In this document: positions 31,219 to 43,500 of the stretch, one piece after another
How positions within the stretch are numbered: the stretch's first letter is position 1
How the letters are laid out: each line of letters starts with the position of its first letter
Origin: Tieghemostelium lacteum
Lineage: Eukaryota; Evosea; Eumycetozoa; Dictyosteliales; Raperosteliaceae
Direction of reading: 5' to 3'
Length of the DNA stretch: 64,000 nt
Assembly (NCBI GenBank): GCA_001606155.1
Contig: LODT01000031.1
Location: 310,001-374,000, forward strand
Notes under the pieces: generated by a model
The model's database searches: none
What the model was told of the DNA's origin: nothing
Seen by the model: only the letters and a program-made list of their open reading frames with translations
Translations under genes and position numbers: made by a program

Positions 31219-33213
31219 TTATTTATTAGCACTTTTTAGAATTACCAACCATTCTTCCATTGTTTTTTGGGAATCACAGCATAGATGCCAAATTCTTTTT
31301 GGAGTGATAATATCCATACCAAAATAACTTCCACTGTCATCTTTTACACCACTATTCGCTAGAACATTGTTATTACTATTTTCTATTAGGTTTATATTAC
31401 AGGTATTTGGTTTAATTGCCACCACCAGTGAAGTATAGAGATCAATAGATCCTTTATATTTTAGATTTTCATAGGAAGTAACACTATCTAAATTGTTACT
31501 ATTATTATTACTATTATTATTAAAAGATGGTGTTGATGATGAAGATGAAGAAGAAGAAGAAGAATTATTATTATTCGAACCATTATTGGTATTATTTAAA
31601 TTATTATCTGATATGATATTATTATTCATTGAATTGGTTAAACTTATACTTGGATTATTACTACTTAGAATTCCATTGGAATCCTTTATAATAATTGAAG
31701 AATTTTGTAAAATGGGATTGGAGATATTGTACATTGGTGAATCTTTATCTTTAGCACTGTTTGAAGATTGTGATTTATCTTTATGATAGTTGTAATATCT
31801 CAATGTCTTTTTCATATCTAATATAAAGAATCTCTTTTTCCAAGACTTATTTTTACCACCACGTTTTTTCATCCAACCTTGTTTTATAATTCCACCTATT
31901 GGTGTGTTATTACTATTGCTATCTAAATTATTACTGCTATTGCCACCAGAGTGTGTGGATATACTATTAGAACTATTATTCAATTGAGAAGATGGTGATT
32001 GTTGTGATTGTTGTGTATTAGGAGCACCACTACTGAATTGAGGTGATTGTATAGGGGGTTGTGTTGATATTGTAGTTATTCTTTTGATTGCTCTTTGCCA
32101 CGCTGAGACTCCTGGTGATGTTGGTGTAGTTTGTGGAATATTATGATGATTCATCATGTTACCACTAGGAGATGACGAATAAGTTGGTGGTGGTATAGGA
32201 GGATGTGTAAGTGTAGATGTTGGTGAATTGTCATTTGAATGACTACGACTGTGACTACTACTGTGATTTGTATGTTCCATAAAGGATTCAAAATGATCAG
32301 AATTCACAGAGGAATGTGGTGAGTTGTTATTACTGTTGTTACCATGTGGATCATAGGTATTAGAAGGTATTGAAGAGTTCATAAGTGCTTGAAAATTAGG
32401 GTTAGAAGTACTGACTAACACCGGTGACGATATTTGAAATGTACTAGAACTTTGGTCATAATTGGTATTTTGAAAAGGATTCTTTTTGAATCTCTTATCC
32501 TCGTTGATAATCTTTTGAGAATTTGCAATCATAACTCTCCATTCAAAGATTAAATGTGATAATGTACCTACAATCTGTTGGTGTCTTTGGTTTCTTGATG
32601 ATAGTGATACCTCTTTTTTGTTGACTAGATAGAGAATTTCATTCCATAGAACTGATATTGGACCTTGAAGAGATGTTATAGAAGGTGTTGATGTGTATGT
32701 AGGTAGACGTGATCTAGCCATTATAGTGTTTCTCTTACTTGCTTCATTTAGCATTACCATCCAATTATGATCTATAGAGCCATCTTCAAGTGACAGTTGT
32801 TCAAGAGATGGTATCTGACCACCTAGTTCTGTGATCCTCATCTCTAACATCATCTTCATTCTTTCAATAAAGGTTTGAAATGAGGATTGGTAAGTTTCAA
32901 TTCTCAATGTTCTGTCATTGTCTGCTGTGGTTGTTGGTGATGATGAGGTTTGTAGTGATAGTTGATCTGATAACATTTTATCAAATGATGATTTTATAGT
33001 CAGATAATTTCTATCCATTGTAAATAACTGTTCTGAAAATGGGTAGTTTCTAGGATTGATATTCTTTAGATTCAGAGTTCCTATATCATAATAGTTGTTC
33101 TCTCCATTAAATGTAGTTTTGATAGTTGGTAGATAACTGACTGTCAACCATTCATCTACATAGGCATGATGTAACATCAAAAAATCATTCTTTACACCAT
33201 TACCACTATCCAT
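31219..33213 (-). CDS. PH-domain protein, Ser/Asn-rich
   Basis: A single exon of 664 residues, taking ATG 33213 (the frame extends upstream only through a TTG). Residues 1-270 form a helical domain without a recognised family. A long Ser/Thr/Pro/Asn/His-rich linker follows (about 270-450). A pleckstrin homology domain occupies about 455-660: GGIIKQGWMKKRGGKNKSWK, KRFFILD, YKGSIDLYTSLVVAIKP, the Trp-containing last helix MEEWLVILKSA. The PH domain is split by an Asn/Ser-rich insert of about 100 residues in a loop. It probably binds phosphoinositides at a membrane; a role in chemotaxis or cytoskeletal signalling is only a guess. It converges with mL41. Confidence 0.82.
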   Translation of the reverse strand: MDSGNGVKNDFLMLHHAYVDEWLTVSYLPTIKTTFNGENNYYDIGTLNLKNINPRNYPFSEQLFTMDRNYLTIKSSFDKMLSDQLSLQTSSSPTTTADNDRTLRIETYQSSFQTFIERMKMMLEMRITELGGQIPSLEQLSLEDGSIDHNWMVMLNEASKRNTIMARSRLPTYTSTPSITSLQGPISVLWNEILYLVNKKEVSLSSRNQRHQQIVGTLSHLIFEWRVMIANSQKIINEDKRFKKNPFQNTNYDQSSSTFQISSPVLVSTSNPNFQALMNSSIPSNTYDPHGNNSNNNSPHSSVNSDHFESFMEHTNHSSSHSRSHSNDNSPTSTLTHPPIPPPTYSSSPSGNMMNHHNIPQTTPTSPGVSAWQRAIKRITTISTQPPIQSPQFSSGAPNTQQSQQSPSSQLNNSSNSISTHSGGNSSNNLDSNSNNTPIGGIIKQGWMKKRGGKNKSWKKRFFILDMKKTLRYYNYHKDKSQSSNSAKDKDSPMYNISNPILQNSSIIIKDSNGILSSNNPSISLTNSMNNNIISDNNLNNTNNGSNNNNSSSSSSSSSSTPSFNNNSNNNSNNLDSVTSYENLKYKGSIDLYTSLVVAIKPNTCNINLIENSNNNVLANSGVKDDSGSYFGMDIITPKRIWHLCCDSQKTMEEWLVILKSANK

Positions 33214-34193
33214 ATTTTTGAAAGTAAAAGTGTTCAAAAAAACAAATTCAATGTTTAATTACTAAAATATAAAAAAAAAAAATTAAAGTGGTATTGTAAT
33301 CGATTTGTTATGATTTTGTTCCAAAAGCCACCAAATTTTAAAAAAAAATTAAATCATTTATAAAATATCTTTAGTTTTCTCTTTTTTTTTTCCTATATTT
33401 TTTTAAATTAATAAGATTTATCTATTATCTAAAACATCTTTGTATGTTTTTTGTTTATGTGTTCAGTAAAAAAGTTTAATTCCCTATCCTATGAACTGGG
33501 ATAAGTACTCATGAGAAATGCACATTGGTAAAGGTATTAAAGATATTAAATCAATTCTATTGCTCATTAATATCTCAAAACAAGATATCAAAAATAAGCA
33601 ATAATAGTTATGTTCTAAACATGATTGAATCATCAAAACAATAAGATACACCAATTTTGTTAAAGTCTGTCTTTGATAACATTGATTATTTATTGTAATT
33701 TGATGATTAAGCTCTACAGGTTTTATTTCAGAAAATTAAGGTAATTAATATAGTTATTAATGATTAAAAAATTGTTTTATCAAGTTTAGTGATTTTTTAA
33801 CAATATTCCATGAATAATGTTTAAATTTACATATGTTTTACAATCTATTATTAAATTAAATTTTATTACCCCACACAATTTTGCTGTATTTATTTGGTTA
33901 AATTAATCCTTAAAAAAGATATTAATAATAGATTATTATAAACATATTTTATAACCACACCACATTATTACTTAATATAAAAGTGTTTATCTTCCCTTTT
34001 TTAAAAAAAGGACAAAAAAAATGAAGTAGGTGGTTGTATCTCTTGGAGTTTATTACAATTTAGTGAGATTAAAACTGATATTTTTGTAGTACCAATAAAT
34101 TTAATCGACCCTTAAAAAGCACTATATAAATTTCAGTAATTTATTATTTTTATTGTTCATTTAATTGTTTATTAATATTTCTAAATTTCCATT
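33214..34193. promoter_or_regulatory. AT-rich divergent intergenic region
   Basis: This 980-bp region lies between the start codons of the PH gene and the CFA-synthase gene. I searched for short spliced exons, tRNA boxes and hairpins and found only a weak TATCC/GGATA inverted repeat near 33488-33502. It presumably contains both promoters. Confidence 0.35.
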
Positions 34194-35634
34194 ATGAATG
34201 CATTAACATATTTTAAAACCTATGCCTCAGACAGTTTTGTCAAATATTCACATAATATTCTATTCAATCAAATATTGGAAAAATTTACAGTTGGACAATT
34301 GACTCTGGATATCATTGATTTGAACTATCCAGAATATAATTGTAAATCCAGAATCTATGGTGACAAATCAAAATCACCTCAAATGAAATCTAGAATTACT
34401 ATTAAAAATCTTTATAGATTTCTTTTTAAAGGTAAAAATAGAATATTAACTAAATATTTTTAAACGTGATAATATTAACATTTTATACACCCATGTATTT
34501 AGTATCTTTTTCTTATGATGTTGGATTAGGAGAATCATATGTTTTTGGTGATTTTGATTCTGATGATTTAACAACTTTGTTAAAGAGTATGTATATAAAC
34601 ATGACTAATGTTTAGTTGCTTTTTGATATACTTATATTGATTCGGTGTGTGTGGGGGTTAAAATCTAACTAGTGTTTATATTGAATGGGGAGTGTATTGA
34701 TATGAATGGAAAATTTAAATTCTTGAGAAAGAAATTTGATAAATTTATAAATTTCTTTTATAATCAAACCACATTAAAGAATCAAGAGAATATTCAAACT
34801 CATTATAACTTGTCAAATGATTTTTATAGGTTGGTTCTTGGTGAAGAAATGTTATATTCCAGTGGAATATTCATGGATAAGAATGAATCACTATCTGTTG
34901 GAAGTATGAGACAGATTAGAGGTATTCTTGAAATGGCTAATCTTAAAAAGGGTGAAAAGGTACTTGAGATTGGCTCTGGATGGGGTAGTTTATCTATTGA
35001 AGCCGCCAAATCCTATGGATGTCATGTAACTGGTGTTACTCTATCAAAAGAACAGAGAAAAATTCATTTAGATAGAATTGAGAAAGAAGGTCTACAAGAT
35101 TTAATTGATGTTCAGTTGAAACACTATCGTGATATTGAAGGTAAATTCGATAAAATTATCTCTATTGAAATGTGTGAACATGTTAGTGACAAATACTATC
35201 CAGAGTATTTCCAGACTATTGAAAAAGCACTGAGTAAAGATGGTATAGTAGTTCTACAAATGATAGCATACAATGATCAAATGCTAGATGAGTATCTCTC
35301 TGAGGTTGGATTCATTAGTAAATATATATTCTTGGAAGGATATCTAACTTCAATAACCAAATTATTGAGTTTTATAACTAAAAACACAAATTTAGTGATT
35401 GAATCAGTAAAAAACATTGGACCACATTATGAACACAGTCTAGTATACTGGAATAAGAATCTTCTAGCTAACAAAGATAAAATCCTGGAAATGGGTATTG
35501 ATGAACAGCTTATTAGACTCTACAGTTTTTATTTCAGTTATTGTGCTGCTGGGTTTGGTGCTAGATTCCTCAATGACTATCAAGTTGTCTTATCAAGACC
35601 ACTTAATATTAAAAATCTAAAACCTCTTCCTTGA
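34194..35634 (+). CDS. Cyclopropane-fatty-acyl-phospholipid synthase-like methyltransferase
   Basis: Exons 34194..34431, 34503..34586 and 34673..35634 join in phases 1 and 1, giving 427 residues. Exon 2 encodes the conserved lead-in VGLGESYVFGDFDSDDLTTL. Exon 3 has HYNLSNDFYRLVLGEEMLYS, the SAM-binding VLEIGSGWGSLSIEAA, VTGVTLSKEQ, SIEMCEHVSDKYYPEYF and C-terminal CAAGFGARFLNDYQVVLSRP. These are hallmarks of CFA synthases, which add a methylene from SAM across a double bond of membrane phospholipid acyl chains. The family is mostly bacterial, with plant, fungal and protist members. The two spliceosomal introns show that the gene is fully nuclear. Related sphingolipid C9- or mycolic-acid-type methyltransferases cannot be excluded. 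Confidence 0.88.
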
Positions 35635-36922
35635 AATTTATTTATTAAATCAATATAATCTCTAAAATTAAAAATTTGTTTAAAAATTTTACAAATAAAT
35701 GATCCATTGCATTCTGATTAATCTCTCACAATATTGTCATCAGGTTACTTTATCTCCATTACGACGATACAGATTACAATTGCTAAATGTTACCTCATCG
35801 CACACCTAAAAAAAAAAAATTAGATTCCAACCTAATTTTGGATTTTTTGATCAATTTTAATAATTGGGTTTTTTTTCGTTACTCTAATTTATTCTTACCT
35901 TTATATTTAATAGTAATATCCTTTTGATTGTAATTTAATGTATTTTTAAATTTGTATTTTTAAACTAGTAACTACTATCAAAAAAAAAAACAAGACTATA
36001 ATATATAGTATTAATTGTAAGTTTCATATATTCACTAATGAATCATTGTAATATGAGTTTTGGGCTAGAGTAGTGACATTAATTATTGGAAAATAGAATA
36101 AGAGGAAAGATTAATGAAATAGTTAACAATTGTAGTACACATTTAGTATCTCCCTCCTTTTTTTTTTTTGTTGTTAGTAGTAAAATATGATTTATTAAAG
36201 TCATATATATTCCACACTCTCATTATTTATAAACACATTGATTTGATAAATGTTAAGCATCAATAACTAGTGTTAACAAAAACAGAGATTGATTTGATTC
36301 ATTAAAACAACACACCACACACTCACACACTATTATTTTTCATAAAAACAACAAAATCAAACACTCACACTGCAAAACACCAATAAATTGAAATAAAAAA
36401 GTGGAAAGGGGAGAGGTAATATAATAGTATTCTAGTTGTTAGAATGCTGTTAATGTTAGGTTAACTTGCTTTTGATGATTTTTTCCAAAAATAAATTTTT
36501 GTGGAAGAGAGAGTATTCTATATATATTCAATATAAATTAATTATATATATTTATAGACACCCAATAGACTGTTTAAAAAATACTATTACAACATAATTG
36601 TTATTATTATTTAAATTCATAGATATTCAAAAAAAAAAACACAAACAACAATAACAATAATCCATCATCATAAGAATCATAATAATATCTAAAATTCGAA
36701 ATTATAAAAAGTCTATCTTATATTTATCTATAAACATCATCAAACTCTTCAAATATTTGTATTTTTAAAACAACAACACAACAAAAATCATTCATTCCTC
36801 ATATTACAAATTTAATATTGATATTCTAACTGACTCCTTTTATTTATTTTTAACAATAATATTTAATTTAAATATATATATATATATATAAAATACAAAA
36901 AAAAAAAAACAACAACAATATC
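35635..36922. promoter_or_regulatory. Long intergenic region upstream of the RapGAP gene
   Basis: This 1288-bp region contains an orphan exon-like island (35740-35805, minus), CA-rich runs (36302-36375), a (TA)n run (36873-36890) and poly-A blocks just before the RapGAP start. The CA-rich pattern resembles that upstream of the zinc-finger gene at 14527. No other coding exon was recognised. Confidence 0.4.
35740..35805 (-). other. Orphan terminal-exon-like segment
   Basis: A conspicuously less AT-rich 66-nt island. On the minus strand it follows a perfect poly-T plus TAG acceptor (35806-35820) and reads 21 codons (VCDEVTFSNC..LYRRNGDK) to a TGA. A plausible donor GTAAGA lies upstream near 35896, but the preceding frame closes within 13 codons without an ATG. 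It could be the last exon of a small gene with an unseen start, a decayed gene remnant, or an RNA gene. Confidence 0.25.
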
Positions 36923-39587
36923 ATGTCAATATACCATAGAATAAATAATTATTCCAGTTTATCATCACCAAATTTTAAACATACTTATCCACATACAATC
37001 AGTAGAATAGGTGGAGGAGGAGGAATGAAATCAGAACAAATATCAATTCATACCATTACAGAGACAGTATGTATGATGATAGTAATAGATAGAATATGTA
37101 GATGTGCAGTTTAGTTAGATATTAATATTGAATGTATTAAAGCCTTTATTGTCAAAATCTGAAATTTTAAATCTGACAAAAGAAGAAGAGGAAAAGAGAT
37201 CAGATGAATTACAGAAAATATTGTTGGAGACTATACCAATGGTGATTAGGGGTGTGGAGAATTTAGGAAATGAGGTGGATACTATATGTTCTGCAGAGAC
37301 TTTAGTTGAAAAGAGGTCACCTTGTGAGGTGTTGGTAGAGATTTCAAAATTAATTAGAGAGTATCCAAGAGGAATGGGATACAGATCAAAAGTAATACCA
37401 GCAGCTTTAAGTGGTAAACCTAAACTGATTTCATTTAGATCGACTATGGATCAAGTAATATGGGAGATTATATCTAAACTATCAATTCTAAAGGATTTTG
37501 TAGAGTTTACATTGGATTTACAGAAACTATATATCATAGCTATATGTATAAGAGAAGCAAAGAACTCATTTATCAATCACCATTGTGAACAATATATAAA
37601 ATCTAGATCATCTTCATCAGTTGGAGGTGGCAGTAACCCAACTTCAGAAAACACCCCAAATTCTGAAAATAATGAAAATAGTGACCCCAGTAAAAAATTA
37701 ATACCAAAACAACAGCCTGTCGTATTGTCAAGAGCACCTAAACAAGTGACTGAATCAACACGTTTACTTGTAGATACTGTAGTTAATCGTAAATTTATGT
37801 ATAAGGATATCAACGTTGCAACTGAATCTACTAAACCACCGGTGAATCCATATTCTCAAGTACTTTCAGACCGTATAAACCAAATTAAAGAAGATCCAAA
37901 GAAATATAAATTAAATCTACTTCAACAGAGACGTTCAAAATTAGTTCAGTCTGATCAACCTGTAGACTATGACGATGTTAACACTAATAATAACAATAAC
38001 AGAACTAGAGGTCACCAAGCTGCATCTTTTGACCACGGTCATTTATATCCAAATATAGATGCTATAAACAATTCAACATCACCACCAAAGTCACCACCAA
38101 AGTCACCTGAGTTACCTAGTGGTGTACCTCAACAACAGCCTAAAAAGAGATCTGTAATGTCACATCTAAGACATACCAGATCTTTCTCAGATTCTGGTAC
38201 TACACCACCTAATGGGTTCTATGGAAGTAGTCCACCCCCACTGTCACCCAGGGTCAATGAAAAAGTTTTAAAGTATTATAAGCTACTATCATCTTCACCT
38301 AGTAGTTCAAGTAGTAACGTTCATTTTGGTCTACAATCACCAACTTCACAGGATGAACTGGAGTGGGAGGATGTGAACACCAATCCACTTGATCTTTTAA
38401 TTCAACCATCTAAAGGATTTAAGATTGATCAAGGTCATTCGGTTGTAAAAGCTCTTCAAGAGGATATGCAGGTTTTGTTTATGGAGGACGATGAGTATTA
38501 CTACAGAGACGATTTCACTATACAGCCTCACGAGCACCACAATTTCCTTGGTAGATCTAAGAATGGGGATTTGAATATATCCATTTCTGTAATTCCAGAA
38601 GGTTCAGAACTACTGTTTATCATAAGAACAGGTGAAAAAGATGAACGTGTTAGATTATCTCTAAATGGAAAATCTAAGGATATATCATCTAAGGATATGA
38701 TAAAGATGATAAAGAAGTCAAGATTAAATCAATTATCTGGATACAAATTCAAAGAGATTAAAGATCAGCAATTTGTTAAAGATCTTTTGGATTTTGAATC
38801 TAAAAATATTCACAGAAATTTTAAAATTGGGGTTTTGTATTGTAAAGATGAACAGGGTAGAGATGAAAATGAAATTTATAGTAACAGTGAAACTTCAGTT
38901 GAATTTCAAGAGTTTCTAAAGGTTCTCGGTGAAAAAGTACCTTTGCAAGGGTGGACCAAGTATCGAGGTGGTCTTGATATAAAAGATAACACAACAGGCA
39001 CACACTCAATCTACCGTAAATGGAGAGACTATGAACTCATGTTTCATGTAGCTCCTATGATTCCATGTAGAGTCGAAGATGAACAATCAGTTGAACGTAA
39101 ACGTCATCTTGGTAATGATATATGTCTAATTATCTTCAAAGAAGGTAACTCAACACTCTTTGATCCATCTATTATCAAATCCAATTTCAATCATATTATA
39201 GCTGTAGTTCAAGTTGATAATACCTCTTCTACTACATCTACATCTACAACCAATCCAATTGCAATATCATCAGGTGACACTGCAATTGAAAGTAATACAA
39301 CAACATCTAATCAATCAACACCCACAACAACAGCAACAACAAATTCAACACCAACCATAGAAACCAATTATAAAGTTAGCGTAGCATGTAAAGATGATGT
39401 AGGAATATTCGGACCTTCATTCCCAAAATATCATACCTTTTCATCTAGTTCATTTACCGATTTCCTATTGGCAAAATTAATTAATGGTGAAAAAGCAGCA
39501 CTTAGATCACCAGTATTCTCTCAAAAACTAAGAAGAACAAGAAAAGAATTTTTGCAATCCTATATTGATTCTTATTACAACGAATAA
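36923..39587 (+). CDS. RapGAP-domain GTPase-activating protein
   Basis: Exon 36923..37066 and exon 37119..39587 join in phase 0 across a 52-nt intron, giving 870 residues. The N-terminal third is helical. A Ser/Pro-rich linker follows (PPKSPPKSPELPS; SSPPPLSPRV). The RapGAP domain spans about residues 610-860: KIGVLYCKDEQGRDENEIYS, FLKVLGEKVPLQGWTKYRGG, TGTHSIYRKW, ELMFHVAPMIP and RKRHLGNDICLIIF, with the Asn thumb (GND, about residue 710) that supplies catalysis. A Thr/Ser/Asn insert divides the domain before YKVSVACKDDVGIFGPSFP. The protein should switch off Rap-type GTPases, which control adhesion and the front of migrating Dictyostelium cells. It is similar in layout to the rapgap/Spa-1 group; the ortholog is not assigned. 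Confidence 0.88.
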
Positions 39588-39958
39588 TATTGTTATCTAG
39601 CAGTAATATTACTCATCTTTCAATATCAATTAATCACAAACGAATCGGAATATTCACACACTCTATTAAATAACTATAGTTGCAACTAATCATTAACTAT
39701 CAACCTCACACCACATCTTCTGAAACATCTGTATTAAAATATCAACAAAACTTATTTATAGACAAAAAAACATTTAACTCAACAATGAGTTAAATAAAAC
39801 ACTATTTAATGTAACAAGTTATAAAATATATAAATAAAAATCATATATTTTTCAACATGAAGATACAATTTACTTAATATTCTATCATTCTTTCAAAATT
39901 GTAAACTAAAATGAATTTTTTTTTTTTTTTTTTTTTTTATTTTCAAAACAATTCCAAC
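39588..39958. other. Intergenic with a perfect hairpin
   Basis: AT-rich spacer between the RapGAP and ZFC3H1-like genes. It holds a perfect 10-bp stem with a 4-nt loop: ATTTAACTCA (39772-39781), ACAA, TGAGTTAAAT (39786-39795). A poly-T run (39917-39938) precedes the start chosen for the next gene. Confidence 0.45.
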
Positions 39959-40479
39959 ATGGAAGGAGAATCCAAATTGAAATCTCTACGAGAGAAAATA
40001 CAAAATACAAAAGGAAGATTGAAAACTTTAGATAGAGAAGACGGTGAAATTGTAGATTATCAAGCAACTATTCAAAATCAACAGGGACAGAATCCTCAAG
40101 GGATTGTACCGGATGTAGTTAAGGTAGATAGATAGATATCAAGATCCCCCCAATACTGAACAAATGTCTAATTTTAAAAAAATTTTTTTACACATTTTTG
40201 TTTAGGAATCTTTTAATACCAACATGAGGCAAGAAATACAGGATATGGACATATCAAATAGTGTAGATACTTTAGGTAATAATGGCTCAATGTATTTTAA
40301 TCAACAGTTTCAATATATGCAACCACAACAACAACATCAAATTCAAAATAATTTCGATATGATGCAAAATAATCAATTTGGTGGTTATTCTAATCAATCC
40401 CCACCAAATATGAATATGAATTCTAGTAATAATGGAATGTTGATGATGATTAATAATAATAATCAAAATAATCAACATC

Positions 40480-40511
<32 letters not shown>

Positions 40512-43500
40512 ATGATAATGCAACAACAAATGATGCAAAATAATAACAATAATAATAGTAATAACAATATGATACCGCCTAATGGAATGAATCAGAATAT
40601 GAATCAAAATATAATGTATTTACAACAACAGCATATGATGTTACAGAGATTAAATATGCAACAGCAACAGCAACAGCAACAACAGCAACAACAACAGATA
40701 ATGAGAGATAGAGAAATGATGGTACAACAACATATCCGGCAACCATCACCACCAACTGTTAATAACTTTATTCAATCGAAAACAATGAATAAATCATCTG
40801 GTGGTGATAGTCCACCAAACACAAAACCTCTAAAGAAAAACTCAACAACATCTACTGCAATAACAGCAACTGTACAGAAAAAGAAAGGACAAGCAACTCA
40901 AAAAACCACAGCAACAACTAAACAACAACAAATTAAACAACAGAGTCAATTAAATCAACAATACAGTAGACAGAAACAACAATATTCAGATCCATCACTA
41001 GTTATTAGATTTGATGAATCTGATTCTTCAGAAGAGGAAGTCGATTCTATAAATAATAATAGCGAAAATACAGAAGAAGTTACAGAGGTAAATTCACAAA
41101 ATGGTAGTGAACCTGATGATTTATTAGGTGATGATGAACCAACTAGAATAATAGACCAAATGGTGCAAGAGAAAAAGAATCAGTTGAATCAAAAGCAAAA
41201 AGAAGCTGATCTTAGAAAGAAATTAGAAGAAATGAAGCAACAGTTACAACAAAAGGAAATTGGTGTTTCTCCGACTAGTGAAACCTTTGAACCTGTTGAT
41301 AAAGATATGCCTGATCATTCAATTCAGGATATGGATTTGGAAGGTGACGATACAACCTCTTCCACTCCAATTATTCAATTTAAAGAGACAACAGATGATA
41401 TTACACAATCTAATGACATTATCGAATTAAAAAAGAAAGATATATCAGTCAGCAGCAATCAACTCTTGGAAAAGAGTAAATATATAATGAGTAAAGAATC
41501 AAAGATCCTCAGTTACGAATTGGAGGTCAACCATTTAAATCTAAATAGAATGACTGCTAAACTCAAGCTAAAGAAGATACGTCAACAATTGGCAGCTGCT
41601 GAAACTGAATTATCACAACACGAGAAAAAATATGAAGATATGAACACCAAACTCGAAAACGAAAAATCACAACGGTCGAAAGCTCTACAAGAATACAAAG
41701 CTGATTTGAAAAACCTCAACCTAAAAAAGAGAAAATTTGATGAAATCCGTCAAAATTTCTATCAGGGTAATCCAATTGAGGTTCCTGAGGATATGGAAAA
41801 TCAAATGACTCGTGCCAATCAGTATCTTGAACATTTTATAACTAGTGATCATATAATTAAAATTAATTTACAAGTTAGTAATGATATTCCAAGTCAACAT
41901 GTGGATAGTGATGGTATCTCTCAAAATAGTAAAGTTCAGAAGATTAGTCATGATTCTGATGCGGAACATGTTAAGATTCTGGAGCAGCAGCAACAGGTAC
42001 TTCGTGAACAACTAAAACAGATGCAACAGGTTATTCCTAAACCTGCAGCTATATTGCCATCTCCTAGTGGTACTTCACCACCTTTGGCATCATCAACTCC
42101 TGTAGCTACAACTCCATCTGCTGGACAGGAACCAAGTATACCACAACCAGGACCTGGCGCTAAAAAGGGTGCTGTTTTTAAAGGACCTCAATTGATTACA
42201 GTTCCTTTGGATAAAGAAGAAAAGAAACCTGTGAATCCTCTAACACCTGAATACAAGGAGTTCTTAGAACGTCTGAAAGATCTCTATGCAGAAGAGCATA
42301 AGAGTAAGGAACAGTCTCTGGAGCAAGCGACTAGAACTCACATGACTACAGAGACTAATATCTCTATATTTGGTAATATTCATATCAAAAAGAGCGAATT
42401 TATTAAATATAAATTAATGACTACAGGATCACAACAACAACAGAGAGATTCAACATTGGAGAAAGATGTTGATATCTCTACCAAAATGTTACAGTCCAGG
42501 TATCAGTCACCTCTGATTGCATTTAGATCACAAAGATTCTTTCCAGTTGCATCAGCAACTTGTGGAGTACCATTGGATAGTGAAATGTACAGTCTAAAAA
42601 TCAATCCAATGAAGAAATTCTGTATGTTTGAATTGGATGGAGTATGCGCCGATGAATTTTGTCCATTTCAACATTTTAAAGATTTTCAAAGAACTCCAGA
42701 AGAGAAAATTGAGGATGTATTATCTTATCTCAATGATACCACTCTTAAAGGATCTCTATTTACTTCTCTAACTAAAAGACTTCAAAGTGCTTCACTCCCA
42801 TTAGTACTCAAGGAAGCAGTTTCTAAAGTAAACCATGTCAATAATGCCTATTCTATTATCTCTGATATACCAAAATCACGTAAAGTCGTACTCGACAATA
42901 GATCACTTCAACCTGCCATCACTCAACCAAAACCAAATTCTTTCTTTCAAAAGACAAAATTAATAACCACTAATAATAATAACAATAGTAGTAGTAGCAG
43001 TAGTAGTAGTAGTAGTAATAATAATAATAATAATAGTTTGGTTCCAATTATTATAGATCAAAATAATACAGATACAAATAATATAAAGAATACAATAGAA
43101 TCAAATGAAGATTATATAAATTTAAATCAAGGTTATAAGGTTGAAGAAGACTTTAGAACTGATAGATTTAGAAATCAAAGAGTTGATGAAAGGGTTGGTA
43201 CTGGATCGACAATTACTATTAATGAGTATATGAAATCACCAAATTCTATACAATCTTGTTATAGTTATATATCATCGACTACAAATAATCATCAGGATCT
43301 TTTAAAGGATGAAAAGAATCGTACTGAGATATTGGCATGTTTGGCTGATATTGTCAAACATAATAGTACCTCAGAGGTATTCTGGAAGATCTATATTGAG
43401 GTATTCTCACTCAAGGAAAATATATCTATTGAATTTGACAAGTTGTTAATGGAATCTATCAAGGCTTGTAATTTGATAATGTTCTATATCATCAGAGAAA

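Noticed and set aside
39911-39958. Upstream ATG followed by a poly-Phe run for the ZFC3H1-like gene
   Set aside because: The run is a T tract of the kind found in promoters and leaders; the ATG at 39959 begins normal protein sequence.
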